Part shown: one piece after another, positions 29,174-36,745 of the stretch
Layout of the letters: every line of letters starts with the position of its first letter
Position numbering within the stretch: position 1 is the first letter of the stretch
NCBI RefSeq assembly: GCF_004522175.1
Contig: NZ_SDEB01000004.1
Location: 163,009 to 227,008 of the forward strand
Source: Paracoccus ravus
GTDB lineage: Bacteria > Pseudomonadota > Alphaproteobacteria > Rhodobacterales > Rhodobacteraceae
DNA length: 64,000 nucleotides
Reading direction: 5' to 3'
The notes under the pieces: model-generated
What the model was told of the DNA's origin: nothing
Seen by the model: the letters and a program-made list of their open reading frames with translations, nothing else
Databases searched by the model: none
Position numbers and translations under genes: made by a program

Positions 29174-29456
29174 GCCCGAAGCGTAGTACAACCTGGGAAT
29201 CCGGCCCCGCGCCGAGTGCTTAAATAAACACTCGACGGCCCCGCGCCTGTCCCGACGGGACACCCCCGACTTATCCCCAGAAAAGCGACGAGATCGGCGC
29301 GAATCCGTGTCGAATCCGCTGGACTCCGGGGGAATCGGCTCTTTCTGGGGGCCTATCCGCTTTTTTCTGCCCCTTGCCCCGTCGGGACCGCACCACGGAG
29401 CTTCCCGCGTAAAAAATGCGGGGATCGCGCGCCCTGCCGCCCCCGCAAAAAGTAAG
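29174..29456. other. Non-coding stretch with small hairpins
   Basis: Contains CGAGTG (29213-29218) / CACTCG (29229-29234) with a 10-nt AT-rich loop, and TGTCCC-GAC-GGGACA at 29248-29262. Neither has a proper T-run. No gene seen. Confidence 0.4.
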
Positions 29457-29458
29457 GT

Positions 29459-29685
29459 TTTTCGCTGGATTCTACCCCCGGCTGGCCTATCATTGATCGC
29501 GTTCAACCCCGGAGGCATCGCCCATGAGCCCCGATCCTGAGCCCACGACCGAACACCCTGAGAAGTTCACCCCGACCCCAAGTCAGGCGCGCTACGCCCT
29601 CGACGTGATCCGATCCGAGATCAGCCGAAGGAGAGCCGCCAATGACACTCCACCACAGCGCCCCCGCACAACATCCCTCGACTGA
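29459..29685 (+). repeat. Left copy of a ~225-bp direct repeat
   Basis: Aligns to 31551-31774 with roughly 90% identity by eye, offset 2092 then 2089 bp (a 3-base gap near the end). Includes the promoter-proximal sequence and all of a small gene. The two copies bracket the reductase/HxlR pair. Confidence 0.85.
29524..29685 (+). CDS. Small duplicated element protein, copy 1
   Basis: 53 aa, MSPDPEPTTEHPEKFTPTPS then QARYALDVIRSEISRRRAAN. Pro/Thr-rich start and one amphipathic helix. Its twin is at 31616-31774 and differs at several codons, mostly in the second half, and conserved frame despite divergence argues for real coding. Preceded by CCGGAGG. The next start (ATG 29642) overlaps it as in the other copy. 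Confidence 0.6.
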   Translation: MSPDPEPTTEHPEKFTPTPSQARYALDVIRSEISRRRAANDTPPQRPRTTSLD

Positions 29686-29821
29686 TCACGCGCAGTCGAA
29701 GAAATTGGTCAGGCCCCGCATGTCGGCAATGCGGACACTTCAGACGTTCGCAGATGCAGCATGCCAACGACTTTCGTCGTGGCAAGATCGTCCTGCAGGG
29801 CAAAAAGTGGACGCTTCCTGA
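29642..29821 (+). pseudogene. Truncated relative of the gene at 31734
   Basis: Begins like the 31734 gene (MTLHHSAPAQHPSTD against MTFHRQPAKEPPTD, same overlap with the small gene before it) but loses similarity after 15 residues and stops at 59. The repeat copy therefore ends inside this gene, where the cargo segment begins. In another frame 29754-29825 ends as MQHANDFRRGKIVLQGKKWT, which could be the tail of some other lost gene. Confidence 0.5.
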
Positions 29822-29922
29822 TTAATGCTAAATGGAGATTGTCGAATTCCTTCTTTACTCGGAGCCCGTATGCCTTTTTGCCTCGGGCTCCGAGAATAAT
29901 TCTCTATTGCTTCAGTTGAGTT

Positions 29923-30909
29923 TTAAGCGTTCACATCAACCAGCGTACGCCCACGAATTTTCCCGTCCAGAACAAGCCGCGCAACGTCATCGATCTGAGC
30001 GAGACCAATCGTACTGGTCGTGCTGTTCAGCTTGTTCAGGTCCAGATCCTTGGCGAGCCTCGACCACGCCTCTAGCCGGACCTTCTGCGGCGCATTGACC
30101 GAGTCGATGCCTGCCAAAGTCACGTTCCGCAGAACGAACGGCAATACGGAACCCGGCAGGTCTGGGCCTTGGGCAATTCCGCAGGTCGTTACCACGCCAC
30201 GGTATTTGGTCTGAGCCAAGACATTGGCCAAAGTGTGGCTTCCAACCGAATCCACAGCACCGGCCCATCGCTCATTTGCCACGGGCGCGCCAGCTTGAGA
30301 CAACTCTCGGCGGTCGATCACTTCAGTTGCGCCGAGGCTTTTCAGGTAATCGGTTTCCTCAAGCCGTCCGGTCGAAGCGACCACGCGATAACCGAGGCCA
30401 GACAGAAGCGCGACCGCGACGGAACCAACCCCGCCGCTCGCACCTGTGACAAGTACGTCGCCGCGATCCGGGGTCAGACCGCCATGCTCCAGCGCGAGCA
30501 CGCTGAGCATCGCGGTGTAACCAGCCGTGCCGATGGCCATCGCGTCTCGTGTCGACAGCGGCTGAGGAATCTTCACCAGCCATTCACTCTTCACACGGGC
30601 GCGCTGCGCGTATCCCCCGTGATGATCATGGCTAAGCGCCCAGCCGTTCACCAATACAGGGTCGCCAACCGCGAAGTCGGGGTTGGTCGACGCGATCACG
30701 GTGCCGGAAAAATCGATGCCGGGGATCAGAGGGAAGCTCTGAATGATGGGCATCCGACCGGTGATTGCCAGTCCGTCTTTGTAATTCACCGTCGAGTAGT
30801 CGACCGCGACGGTGACATCGCCGGGCGAAAGATCAGCTTCGTCGAACTCCACGACTTGGGTTGAGATCGCGTCATGGGGCTTGGTGGCGAGTAAAGCTCT
30901 GAAGGTCAT
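29923..30909 (-). CDS. AcuI/YhdH-family NADPH-dependent oxidoreductase (MDR superfamily)
   Basis: 328 aa. Zinc-free medium-chain reductase related to acrylyl-CoA reductase AcuI and YhdH. N-terminal MTFRALLATK, substrate-domain segment YSTVNYKDGLAITG, FPLIPGIDFSGTV, and the Rossmann motif VLVTGASGGVGSVAVALLSGLGY with the NADPH-favouring STGR following. C-terminal RGRTLVDV is typical. Start ATG 30909; the upstream 30 in-frame codons run into the operator region and were not used. Divergent from an HxlR regulator and carried as cargo in the element. Likely reduces an enoyl or acrylyl-type electrophile. Confidence 0.9.
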   Translation of the reverse strand: MTFRALLATKPHDAISTQVVEFDEADLSPGDVTVAVDYSTVNYKDGLAITGRMPIIQSFPLIPGIDFSGTVIASTNPDFAVGDPVLVNGWALSHDHHGGYAQRARVKSEWLVKIPQPLSTRDAMAIGTAGYTAMLSVLALEHGGLTPDRGDVLVTGASGGVGSVAVALLSGLGYRVVASTGRLEETDYLKSLGATEVIDRRELSQAGAPVANERWAGAVDSVGSHTLANVLAQTKYRGVVTTCGIAQGPDLPGSVLPFVLRNVTLAGIDSVNAPQKVRLEAWSRLAKDLDLNKLNSTTSTIGLAQIDDVARLVLDGKIRGRTLVDVNA

Positions 30910-30960
30910 GTTGATAGCCCATAGTTGTTGCTTAGGGCCGAGATCTAGATAGTAGACACT

Positions 30961-30997
30961 CTTGCAGCAAGAATGTACAATTATGATAGGTACTATC
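30961..30997. promoter_or_regulatory. Candidate HxlR operators in the divergent promoter region
   Basis: Two dyads lie between the divergent start codons: CTTGC-A-GCAAG (30961-30971) and GATAG-GTA-CTATC (30985-30997), the second ending 4 bp before the regulator ATG. A similar half site (GATAGTA) lies near 30950. Autoregulation and control of the reductase are inferred. Confidence 0.55.
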
Positions 30998-31001
30998 AAA
31001 A

Positions 31002-31400
31002 ATGAGCGTACAGATGCGAACCAAGCGCTTTGACCCCAAGAGCGGCTGCGCCGTTGAGGTTACCCTCTCGGTCATCGGCGGTGCATGGAAACCCGTGATC
31101 TTGTTCCACTTGCTCGAAGGCAAGAAGCGCTTCATGGAACTGTCCCGTCTCGTCCCCCGCGCGACCCAGCGGATGCTGACCTTGCAACTCCGCGAGCTTG
31201 AAACTGACGGGGTGATCCTCAGACACGTCTATCCGCAAGTCCCGCCAAAGGTAGAGTACGAGATCTCGGATTTCGGTCGAACCCTAGCGCCCATCCTTGT
31301 GTCATTGCGGGACTGGGGAGATGCCTATCGTGAGACCAACCCCAATGTCCCAAGTGAAGGCGAGCATGGCGATCCGTGGGCTTGCGCGCATAGCGGCTGA
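31002..31400 (+). CDS. HxlR-family transcriptional regulator
   Basis: 132 aa. Winged HTH of the HxlR type: the N-terminal cysteine (SGCAVEVTLSVIGGAWKPVILFHLLEGKKRFMELSR), then ATQRMLTLQLRELETDGVILRHVYPQVPPKVEYEISDFGRTL (HxlR signature with the beta-wing VPPKVEYE). The conserved Cys near residue 16 is where HypR/YodB-type members sense quinones or aldehydes. Divergent from the MDR reductase, a common pairing for electrophile detoxification. Alternative start at ATG 31014. Confidence 0.92.
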   Translation: MSVQMRTKRFDPKSGCAVEVTLSVIGGAWKPVILFHLLEGKKRFMELSRLVPRATQRMLTLQLRELETDGVILRHVYPQVPPKVEYEISDFGRTLAPILVSLRDWGDAYRETNPNVPSEGEHGDPWACAHSG

Positions 31401-31550
31401 TCGCGGCTTTCAATTCCCTGTCGTCGACCACTGAAATCCTCGGCAATGTCGAGATTGAACTGCGCTTGCAAACCGAGAGAGATTCCGCGTGCCCCGCGAA
31501 TGTCGGCGATGGGCTCAAAACGACCTCTGCGCCCCCGTAATTAGCACGGC

Positions 31551-31774
31551 TTTTCTCTGGATTCTGCCCCCGGCTTACCTATCATTGATTGCGTTCAACC
31601 CCGGAGCCATCGCCCATGAGCCCCGATCCTGAGCCCACGACCGAACGCCCTGAGACGTTCACCCCGACCCCAAGTCAGGCGCGCCGAGCCCTCGACATGA
31701 TCCGAGCAGAGATCAGCCGTAGGAGCGCCGCCAATGACATTCCACCGCCAACCCGCGAAAGAGCCGCCGACTGA
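31551..31774 (+). repeat. Right copy of the ~225-bp direct repeat
   Basis: Partner of 29459-29685. Begins inside a T-run following GCCCCCG..., as does the left copy, and continues through the small gene. After it the ancestral downstream gene (31734) is intact, so this copy is probably the original location. Confidence 0.85.
31616..31774 (+). CDS. Small duplicated element protein, copy 2
   Basis: 52 aa, MSPDPEPTTERPETFTPTPS then QARRALDMIRAEISRRSAAN. See the twin at 29524. Preceded by CCGGAGCC; its 3' end overlaps the start of the next gene by 41 bp, which suggests coupling. Function unknown. Confidence 0.6.
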   Translation: MSPDPEPTTERPETFTPTPSQARRALDMIRAEISRRSAANDIPPPTRERAAD

Positions 31775-32126
31775 TACTTGGGTCTGGCGCATCCTGTCCG
31801 ACCCGACAAAGGTCCGACACCTTGCCGACCCCTTGCTTGCCGATCTCGAAGGGGTTCTGACGGCGCGGCTGACTCCACCCCATGAAATCGACCCCTGCGC
31901 CTGTCGCGATTTGATCGCCGCGCTTTTGTTTGTTGAACAGGGCTATTTGCATGCGCTGGCGAAGGATCGCCCCCTAACGGCGCGGGACTGGCGCAACGCG
32001 GCGGAATGGCTGGCGGTTCTGGGGTTCGAGGTCGAAGAGTCCGACATACTTGGCTGGATAAATGCGACACCGCGCGCCGTCCGAAAAAAGTCGAAATCGC
32101 GAAAGTGTACTACACTAAGTAATTGA
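31734..32126 (+). CDS. Hypothetical protein upstream of portal
   Basis: 130 aa, mostly helical. AGGAG precedes the ATG. A Trp-rich N-terminal part (TDTWVWRILSDPTKVRHLADPLLADLEGVLTARL), a cysteine pair (DPCACRDLI), DWRNAAEWLAVLGFEVEESDILGWI, then a basic tail RKKSKSRK. Its place just before the portal gene is where a packaging (small terminase-like) protein would sit, but no family motif is visible and no large terminase follows, so function is unassigned. Confidence 0.65.
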   Translation: MTFHRQPAKEPPTDTWVWRILSDPTKVRHLADPLLADLEGVLTARLTPPHEIDPCACRDLIAALLFVEQGYLHALAKDRPLTARDWRNAAEWLAVLGFEVEESDILGWINATPRAVRKKSKSRKCTTLSN

Positions 32127-32215
32127 TAGGACCTCATAATTCAGAAGGAATCGCTTGACAGGGACCGGTATCGGGGCGGAAGCTGGTCGGACAACTGAGA
32201 CAAAAGGCCGTCGCC

Positions 32216-33607
32216 ATGTCCCGCGCCCCAACGAACCTGCTTCAACGTCTCGCCGCCGCGATCCGGCCCCCCGCCGTCAAGGGCGCACCCCCGACAGCGA
32301 TGGGTTATCCCTTGCCGATCACAGGCGGATTCATCCCAGAAAGCTGGCCTTGGAATTGGTGGCAACAGGGCCGCGATCCGGTCAGCGCCGGGGTTTCCCC
32401 CATCGTCGCGGCATGCGTCTCGACCTATGCCGAAACTGTCGCCAGTCTGCCCGCCCGCCACGTTTCGGAAGTGCCGGGGCAAGGAGTCCAGGTTGTCACG
32501 ACTTCGCCCCTGTCGCGCATCCTGAGATCGCCGAATGAATATCAAAGCGGCGTTGATTTTCTCGACTGTCTGGTTCGCGATCTTTACGCGACTGGCAACT
32601 CAATGTGCGCCGCGATCCGCGACGACCGTCATCAGATCGCCGAACTTCACCCGCTGCCCGCCCGCGAAACGCCGCTGCATGTTGCCTATGATGACGACGG
32701 CGGCACGGCGGTATTCTATCAACTGCCGACTTCAGCGCATCTGCCGCGCACCCTTGCCGGGGCGATCCTGCCCGCCCGCGACGTGCTGCATCTGCGGCTT
32801 CACACATCGGCGCGAAGCCCGCTGGTCGGCCAAAGCCCCGTCGCGCATCTGGCCGCAAGTATCGAGATGACGAACTCGATCATGCAGAACGGGGCGACAT
32901 TCTTCTCAAACATGAGCCGTCCGAGCGGCGTCATCACGACCGACGAACGTCTGACAAAAGAGCAAATGGCGGTCCTGCGCGAGACTTGGCAGAGCCAATC
33001 CGCCGCGCTGAACTCTGGCCGCGTCCCTATTCTGGGTTCAGGTCTGAAGTGGCAAAGCCTGTCGATCAATTCGGTCGACGCGCAACTGATCGCCAGTTAC
33101 GAACTTGGCGCGAAAGAGATCGCCCGCGCCTTCAGAGTCCCGCTGCCCCTGATTGGCGATCAGTCTGGCGCGAGCCAATACGGCACGACCGAGGCGCTTG
33201 CTTCGCTTTGGTTAGCGATGGGACTCGGCCATACCCTCGAACTGATCGAGACAGGCATTTCGCGCTTCTTCAATCTGCCGCCGACGCAGCGCCTCGACTT
33301 GGACGAGTCGGCCCTTCTGCGGGCCGATCAGGCGGCGCGCGCCGAAGTTCTGGCGAAGCTTGTGATCAATGGCATCCTGTCGCCAAACGAAGCCCGTTTG
33401 CGCGAAGGCTTGCCCGATACGCCATTTGGCGATGAGCCGCGCGCACAAAGCCAAATGGTGCCACTCAGCGCGGCGGGGGCCGTGGCCGAGCCCGATGCCG
33501 TCGTGTCCCTGCCAGCGGCCCCTGTGAGCGAAGTACGCGCCTTGCCGCCGCCAGATGACCGGATCGCCGCCCGTCTGCGGCTTGTCGCCGGAAAGGAGAC
33601 GCCGTGA
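32216..33607 (+). CDS. HK97-type phage portal protein
   Basis: 463 aa, family PF04860. Diagnostic stretches are SPIVAACVSTYAETVASLPARH, RDLYATGNSMCAAIRD, ARDVLHLRLHTSARSPLVGQSPV, the clip/crown part EIARAFRVPLPLIGDQSGASQYGTTEALASLWL, and the C-terminal LVINGILSPNEARLREGLPD. In phages the portal ring is the DNA entry channel of the capsid. Here it is the only recognisable morphogenesis gene of the element. The length is normal and no lesion is seen. Followed with a 4-bp overlap by the first of four unknown coupled genes. Confidence 0.93.
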   Translation: MSRAPTNLLQRLAAAIRPPAVKGAPPTAMGYPLPITGGFIPESWPWNWWQQGRDPVSAGVSPIVAACVSTYAETVASLPARHVSEVPGQGVQVVTTSPLSRILRSPNEYQSGVDFLDCLVRDLYATGNSMCAAIRDDRHQIAELHPLPARETPLHVAYDDDGGTAVFYQLPTSAHLPRTLAGAILPARDVLHLRLHTSARSPLVGQSPVAHLAASIEMTNSIMQNGATFFSNMSRPSGVITTDERLTKEQMAVLRETWQSQSAALNSGRVPILGSGLKWQSLSINSVDAQLIASYELGAKEIARAFRVPLPLIGDQSGASQYGTTEALASLWLAMGLGHTLELIETGISRFFNLPPTQRLDLDESALLRADQAARAEVLAKLVINGILSPNEARLREGLPDTPFGDEPRAQSQMVPLSAAGAVAEPDAVVSLPAAPVSEVRALPPPDDRIAARLRLVAGKETP

Positions 33608-34326
33608 TGCTGACCCGAAGCCTATCCACCCCCGTGCTCCGCATCGGCGGGGCTGAAGTGAGCCTGAGCCGCTATCTCGCATCGCGCGGGGTCAAAACCG
33701 CGACGGGTATGGTCGGCACCATCGCCAAGCGTTTGCCCGATACCGCCCCCGCCAAAGTCATCGAAGCCCTACGCGAAATGCGCGGGGTCGTGCGCGAGGC
33801 GGTCGCCCTGATCCGGGCATGCGCCGAGGCGGGCAAGTCACTCAGCGCCGCCGCCCGCGCGCTGGAAACGGGCGAAGCCGACGGGGCATCGCCGCTGATC
33901 GGCGTGGCGCTCGAAACCCGCGCGAGCCTTGCTTTCATCCGCGCTGCCGTGCCTGACGCCGACGAGACAGAGGCCGAGGAAACCGCCGAGCATCTTCGGG
34001 CCGTCGCGCATCTGGTCGCCGAGGACGTAAGCACCGCCCGCAAGCGGCTGGCAATGGTTCAAGACTTGCTGGCCGAGGCGGTCGACACCGCCCTGAGCCT
34101 CGAAGGCACAGACGCGACAGCGATCCTGTCCGAGTTCACCCCGACGCCGCGCTTGCAAAGCGCCATGAAACGGCAAAGGGCGCTTCTGCCTGAGCATATC
34201 CGGTCGGTCGCCCGTCTGACCCTTGGCGAAAAGCGAAAAGAGGTCGCCGACAAGCGCCTAGCGCAAAGGGCCGAAGCCCGCCGCGAGTTGGAATCCGCTG
34301 CACAAGATGCATGGGGGAACGCATGA
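33604..34326 (+). CDS. Hypothetical protein after portal (helical)
   Basis: 240 aa, strongly alpha-helical, Ala/Glu/Arg-rich, no membrane segment. GTG at 33604 overlaps the portal stop; ATG at 33607 is the alternative, with AAAGGAG upstream. Long heptad-like stretch (ALREMRGVVREAVALIRACAEAGKSLSAAARALETG) and a basic C-terminal helix (LTLGEKRKEVADKRLAQRAEARRELESAAQ). In full HK97-type modules the head protease and capsid would be here; neither motif is visible. Scaffold-like composition is suggestive only. Confidence 0.7.
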   Translation: MMLTRSLSTPVLRIGGAEVSLSRYLASRGVKTATGMVGTIAKRLPDTAPAKVIEALREMRGVVREAVALIRACAEAGKSLSAAARALETGEADGASPLIGVALETRASLAFIRAAVPDADETEAEETAEHLRAVAHLVAEDVSTARKRLAMVQDLLAEAVDTALSLEGTDATAILSEFTPTPRLQSAMKRQRALLPEHIRSVARLTLGEKRKEVADKRLAQRAEARRELESAAQDAWGNA

Positions 34327-34796
34327 GCGCCACAGTCAAAAGCGCCCGCGTCGCGCAACTTGTCGCATGGCTGAAAACAGAAGTCGGCGACAGGGCCGTA
34401 TCTGGCAAGGCTTTGGCGGATATCCTCGACGCCGTGCTTCAGGCCGTCGCCGCCGACCGCGAGGCCGAAGCGGATGCGCTGGCGGTCAAGGTCACAGACG
34501 CGGCGGGGGCCGTGATCAAGGAACAGGTTGCCGACCTGTCTGACCGCCTCGACCGGATCGACGGCGCGCATCTGATCAAGTCTGCCGGGGGCGCTGTCAT
34601 CGCCGCGAACCTTGCCGCCTTGGCTCGCGTGGCAGAACAGATCGAACTTCGCAAAGCTGCGATCATCCGGGGCGAGCCTTCGCCCTTCATCCGCGCCGTG
34701 ATCGGCGGCGAACGCAATGCCCCCCGCGACGAGAACGGCGGCAAACAGGCGGCAGAGTCGGGGCAGATCATCCGAAAATTGACGGTATCGCCATGA
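34323..34796 (+). CDS. Hypothetical protein in portal operon
   Basis: 157 aa. ATGA overlap with the preceding stop and with the next start. Begins KSARVAQLVAWLKTEVGDRAVSGKALADILDAVLQAV, then a coiled-coil-prone region (VTDAAGAVIKEQVADLSDRLDRIDGA) and a Gly/Ala segment before a polar tail. No family recognised. Tight coupling to the portal gene implies a shared role. Confidence 0.7.
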   Translation: MSATVKSARVAQLVAWLKTEVGDRAVSGKALADILDAVLQAVAADREAEADALAVKVTDAAGAVIKEQVADLSDRLDRIDGAHLIKSAGGAVIAANLAALARVAEQIELRKAAIIRGEPSPFIRAVIGGERNAPRDENGGKQAAESGQIIRKLTVSP

Positions 34797-35326
34797 CCGT
34801 CGCCGCGCTGCATGAGGTCCGGCATGCGTTGGCGGCGGCAGTCGCATCGCAATATCTTGGCGTCTCGACGAAGGGGCTCGAAACCGTCATCGCCGACGAA
34901 GGCGACGGCAACGGCTCTTTCACGATCATCCCCGTCGGCATGTCCCGCGAGTCCTTCGAAAGCGTCATGGCGCTTGCCAGCCTTGGCCCCTGCATCGCGC
35001 ATCCGAAGGCCGAATTGGCGATCCTGAAGGCGGGGGCAATCGATCATCCCGCGCTCGAACCCGTCTATTTCAAGGCGGGTCTGTCCGATGACGATGCCCG
35101 CTGGCGCGCCAAATGGACGGGCTCATTCACGGCGGCGGCGACAGTCGTCGCGGCAACGCGGGCGCTCGATGCCAGACTCGGAACGCTGGGCCGCGCGAAG
35201 CTTTGCCGCGTCGTGACGGCGCTCGGAAAGACCCGCACGGATCGCGGGTTGATGCTCGACACGCTTTGCCCGCCCCGGTTCGCGCGGCGGGCTTTGGCAA
35301 CGGTGAAATTAGGGGAAATCGCGTGA
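34793..35326 (+). CDS. Putative M41-like zinc peptidase domain protein
   Basis: 177 aa with HEVRH at residues 7-11 followed by ALAAAVASQYLGVSTKGLETVIADEGDGNGSF. This matches the start of FtsH-type M41 peptidases (HEAGHA, then a helix, then a beta hairpin) without the AAA domain. A later ALASLGPCIAHPKAEL helix is where M41 enzymes carry the third metal ligand; that residue is not assignable by eye. It could be a maturation protease replacing the usual prohead protease, or an inactive relative. Coupled by 4-bp overlaps on both sides. Confidence 0.55.
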   Translation: MTVAALHEVRHALAAAVASQYLGVSTKGLETVIADEGDGNGSFTIIPVGMSRESFESVMALASLGPCIAHPKAELAILKAGAIDHPALEPVYFKAGLSDDDARWRAKWTGSFTAAATVVAATRALDARLGTLGRAKLCRVVTALGKTRTDRGLMLDTLCPPRFARRALATVKLGEIA

Positions 35327-35697
35327 TGATGACGTTTCAGGAACGGTACGACTTTGCGAAGGAAGTTGTTCTTGCGCTGGTGCCGACGATCAAGGCGGCG
35401 GGGCGGGAACAGGGTTTCGAGATCGGTCGCGCGCTGGCCGTGATCGAAATGGATCGCGCCGCCCTGAAGCTGCATGGCGGCGCATATTGGCGCGCCCCGA
35501 TCCTCGACGAAGGGCCGAACAGTCTCGACGCCGAGATACGCGGGCTGGCCGAGTCTGATACCCCGGTCCTGCTTGTCACCGCCGACGACCGGGGCTTGCC
35601 CGTCAAGCGTCTGGCCGTTCTGCGCGGGGGGCATTCCTTGGCCGATCTGCCCGACGCGAAACATGCGGGGGAAGGCCCGCTGATCTTCGAAACTTGA
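35326..35697 (+). CDS. Hypothetical protein in portal operon
   Basis: 123 aa from ATG 35326 (AGGGGAAA upstream; GTG 35323 and ATG 35329 are also in frame). Helical N terminus (FQERYDFAKEVVLALVPTIKAAGREQGFEIGRALAVIEMDRAAL), then a short alpha/beta part with SDTPVLLVTADDRGLPVKRLAVLRGGHSLADLPD. No family recognised. Last member of the coupled block. Confidence 0.65.
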   Translation: MMTFQERYDFAKEVVLALVPTIKAAGREQGFEIGRALAVIEMDRAALKLHGGAYWRAPILDEGPNSLDAEIRGLAESDTPVLLVTADDRGLPVKRLAVLRGGHSLADLPDAKHAGEGPLIFET

Positions 35698-35761
35698 CGC
35701 GCCCCCGGTCCGTGTAAGGGGCCGAAGGGCGCTTGTCGCTGTCGGGAAAGGGAAGCGACGA

Positions 35762-36076
35762 ATGCACCATAGCACAATCACCGATCACGCGATCCGCGAT
35801 CACAATCATCGCCTGATCACTGAGCCGATCCGCCGCGCCGCTGGCAGGAATCTTGCCCGCCGTGGCGATTACGTCAGAGCCGCTGAACATTTCGCCAGAG
35901 AGGTACCGCGCGAAAGCTGGTCGCGTGATGCCGTCCGCATTTGGCTTTCGCATCGTCTGCTTTGGTTTCGGTATGATCGCGGCGGCTCGCTGATCACCGC
36001 CGCCGCCTGTCCGAACGCCGAGCAGACGCGCGAAGTCTGGTCGAGCCTGAAGGCATTGGCGCGGGTCGAAGACTGA
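35762..36076 (+). CDS. Hypothetical small element protein
   Basis: 104 aa, His- and Arg-rich N terminus (MHHSTITDHAIRDHNHRLIT), helical middle, and a Trp-containing C-terminal half (RIWLSHRLLWFRYDRGGSLITAAACPNAEQTREVWSSL). Shine-Dalgarno-like GGGAAGCG precedes the ATG. It is not coupled to the portal block (64-bp gap). No family recognised. Confidence 0.6.
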   Translation: MHHSTITDHAIRDHNHRLITEPIRRAAGRNLARRGDYVRAAEHFAREVPRESWSRDAVRIWLSHRLLWFRYDRGGSLITAAACPNAEQTREVWSSLKALARVED

Positions 36077-36082
36077 AGTCAG

Positions 36083-36099
36083 TCAGGCAAATTGCCTGA
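36083..36099 (+). other. 17-bp dyad after the 35762 gene
   Basis: TCAGGCAA-A-TTGCCTGA, perfect 8-bp arms, 7 bp after the stop and followed by GTTTGTCC. Weak terminator or operator. Confidence 0.4.
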
Positions 36100-36486
36100 G
36101 TTTGTCCACTATGCCTGGGTGTACTCAGTTCGCCCCCCGGCGCACTGGCGGCGCGGATATCGTGAATCCGAGTTCCACAAATGCGAACGCCCCCGCCTCT
36201 GGAACGGGGGCGCACTCCGCATCTTCGATCCGGGCAAACCGGATTATCCACGGATCGGGGAATAATACTTCAGGATTACACCTTAACAAATGCATAGTCA
36301 CGCCGCCCGATCCGATGCTAGGATTCAAGTTGGAATGCATCGCCGGGGAGAGTGACCACAGACTCGCCGACGATGGTCGCGGAAGGTGTGGCTCGGCAGT
36401 CGGGGTTGGCTAGGCTAGTCAAGCTTGGGCCGTCTTGGTGAGGCCTGGCAGTCTTGCATTTTCGCTCGACTGCTAGGAGAGATCAG
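36100..36486. other. Non-coding stretch before the 68-aa gene
   Basis: No convincing gene. Contains CGCCCCCG (36188-36195) / CGGGGGCG (36205-36212), a GC hairpin without T-run, and an AT-richer segment around 36240-36300. A small RNA cannot be excluded. Confidence 0.35.
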
Positions 36487-36693
36487 ATGACTGCTGAAGT
36501 GTTCGAAGCCTTGTCGGAAAGGTTTTCCCGGCATGGATTTATCCTGCGTGAGTGGGGCGGATTTTACCTTCTTACGGATATGGATGGTCTGCCAGTCCAT
36601 CCTGGAAGTGATGAGGGTCGGAACCCGTACACGCTCACTGAGGTCGACGTTCTGGAATGGGCCGCCGATCTTTGCTCAGAAAGCGAAGGTTGA
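36487..36693 (+). CDS. Hypothetical 68-aa protein
   Basis: ATG 36487 with TAGGAGAG upstream. MTAEVFEALSERFSRHGF then ILREWGGFYLLTDMDGLPVHPGSDE and an acidic C terminus (DVLEWAADLCSESEG). Compact acidic alpha/beta protein, no family recognised. Convergent with the integrase gene. The spacing and good ribosome binding site argue that it is real. Confidence 0.6.
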   Translation: MTAEVFEALSERFSRHGFILREWGGFYLLTDMDGLPVHPGSDEGRNPYTLTEVDVLEWAADLCSESEG

Positions 36694-36714
36694 CCGGAGT
36701 CCGGATTAAAAGGG

Positions 36715-36736
36715 GGCGATCCTTTCGAGGATCGCC
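36715..36736. terminator. Bidirectional terminator hairpin upstream of the integrase 3' end
   Basis: GGCGATCCT-TTCG-AGGATCGCC: perfect 9-bp stem with a stable TTCG tetraloop, preceded by AAAAGG and followed by TTCTGTCTTT. Separates the convergent 68-aa gene and integrase. Confidence 0.8.
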
Positions 36737-36745
36737 TTCTGTCTT

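Noticed and set aside
31219..31518. 99-aa minus-strand frame after the HxlR gene
   Set aside because: Overlaps the HxlR C terminus and shows no domain; a possible gene tail in another frame was too weak to call.
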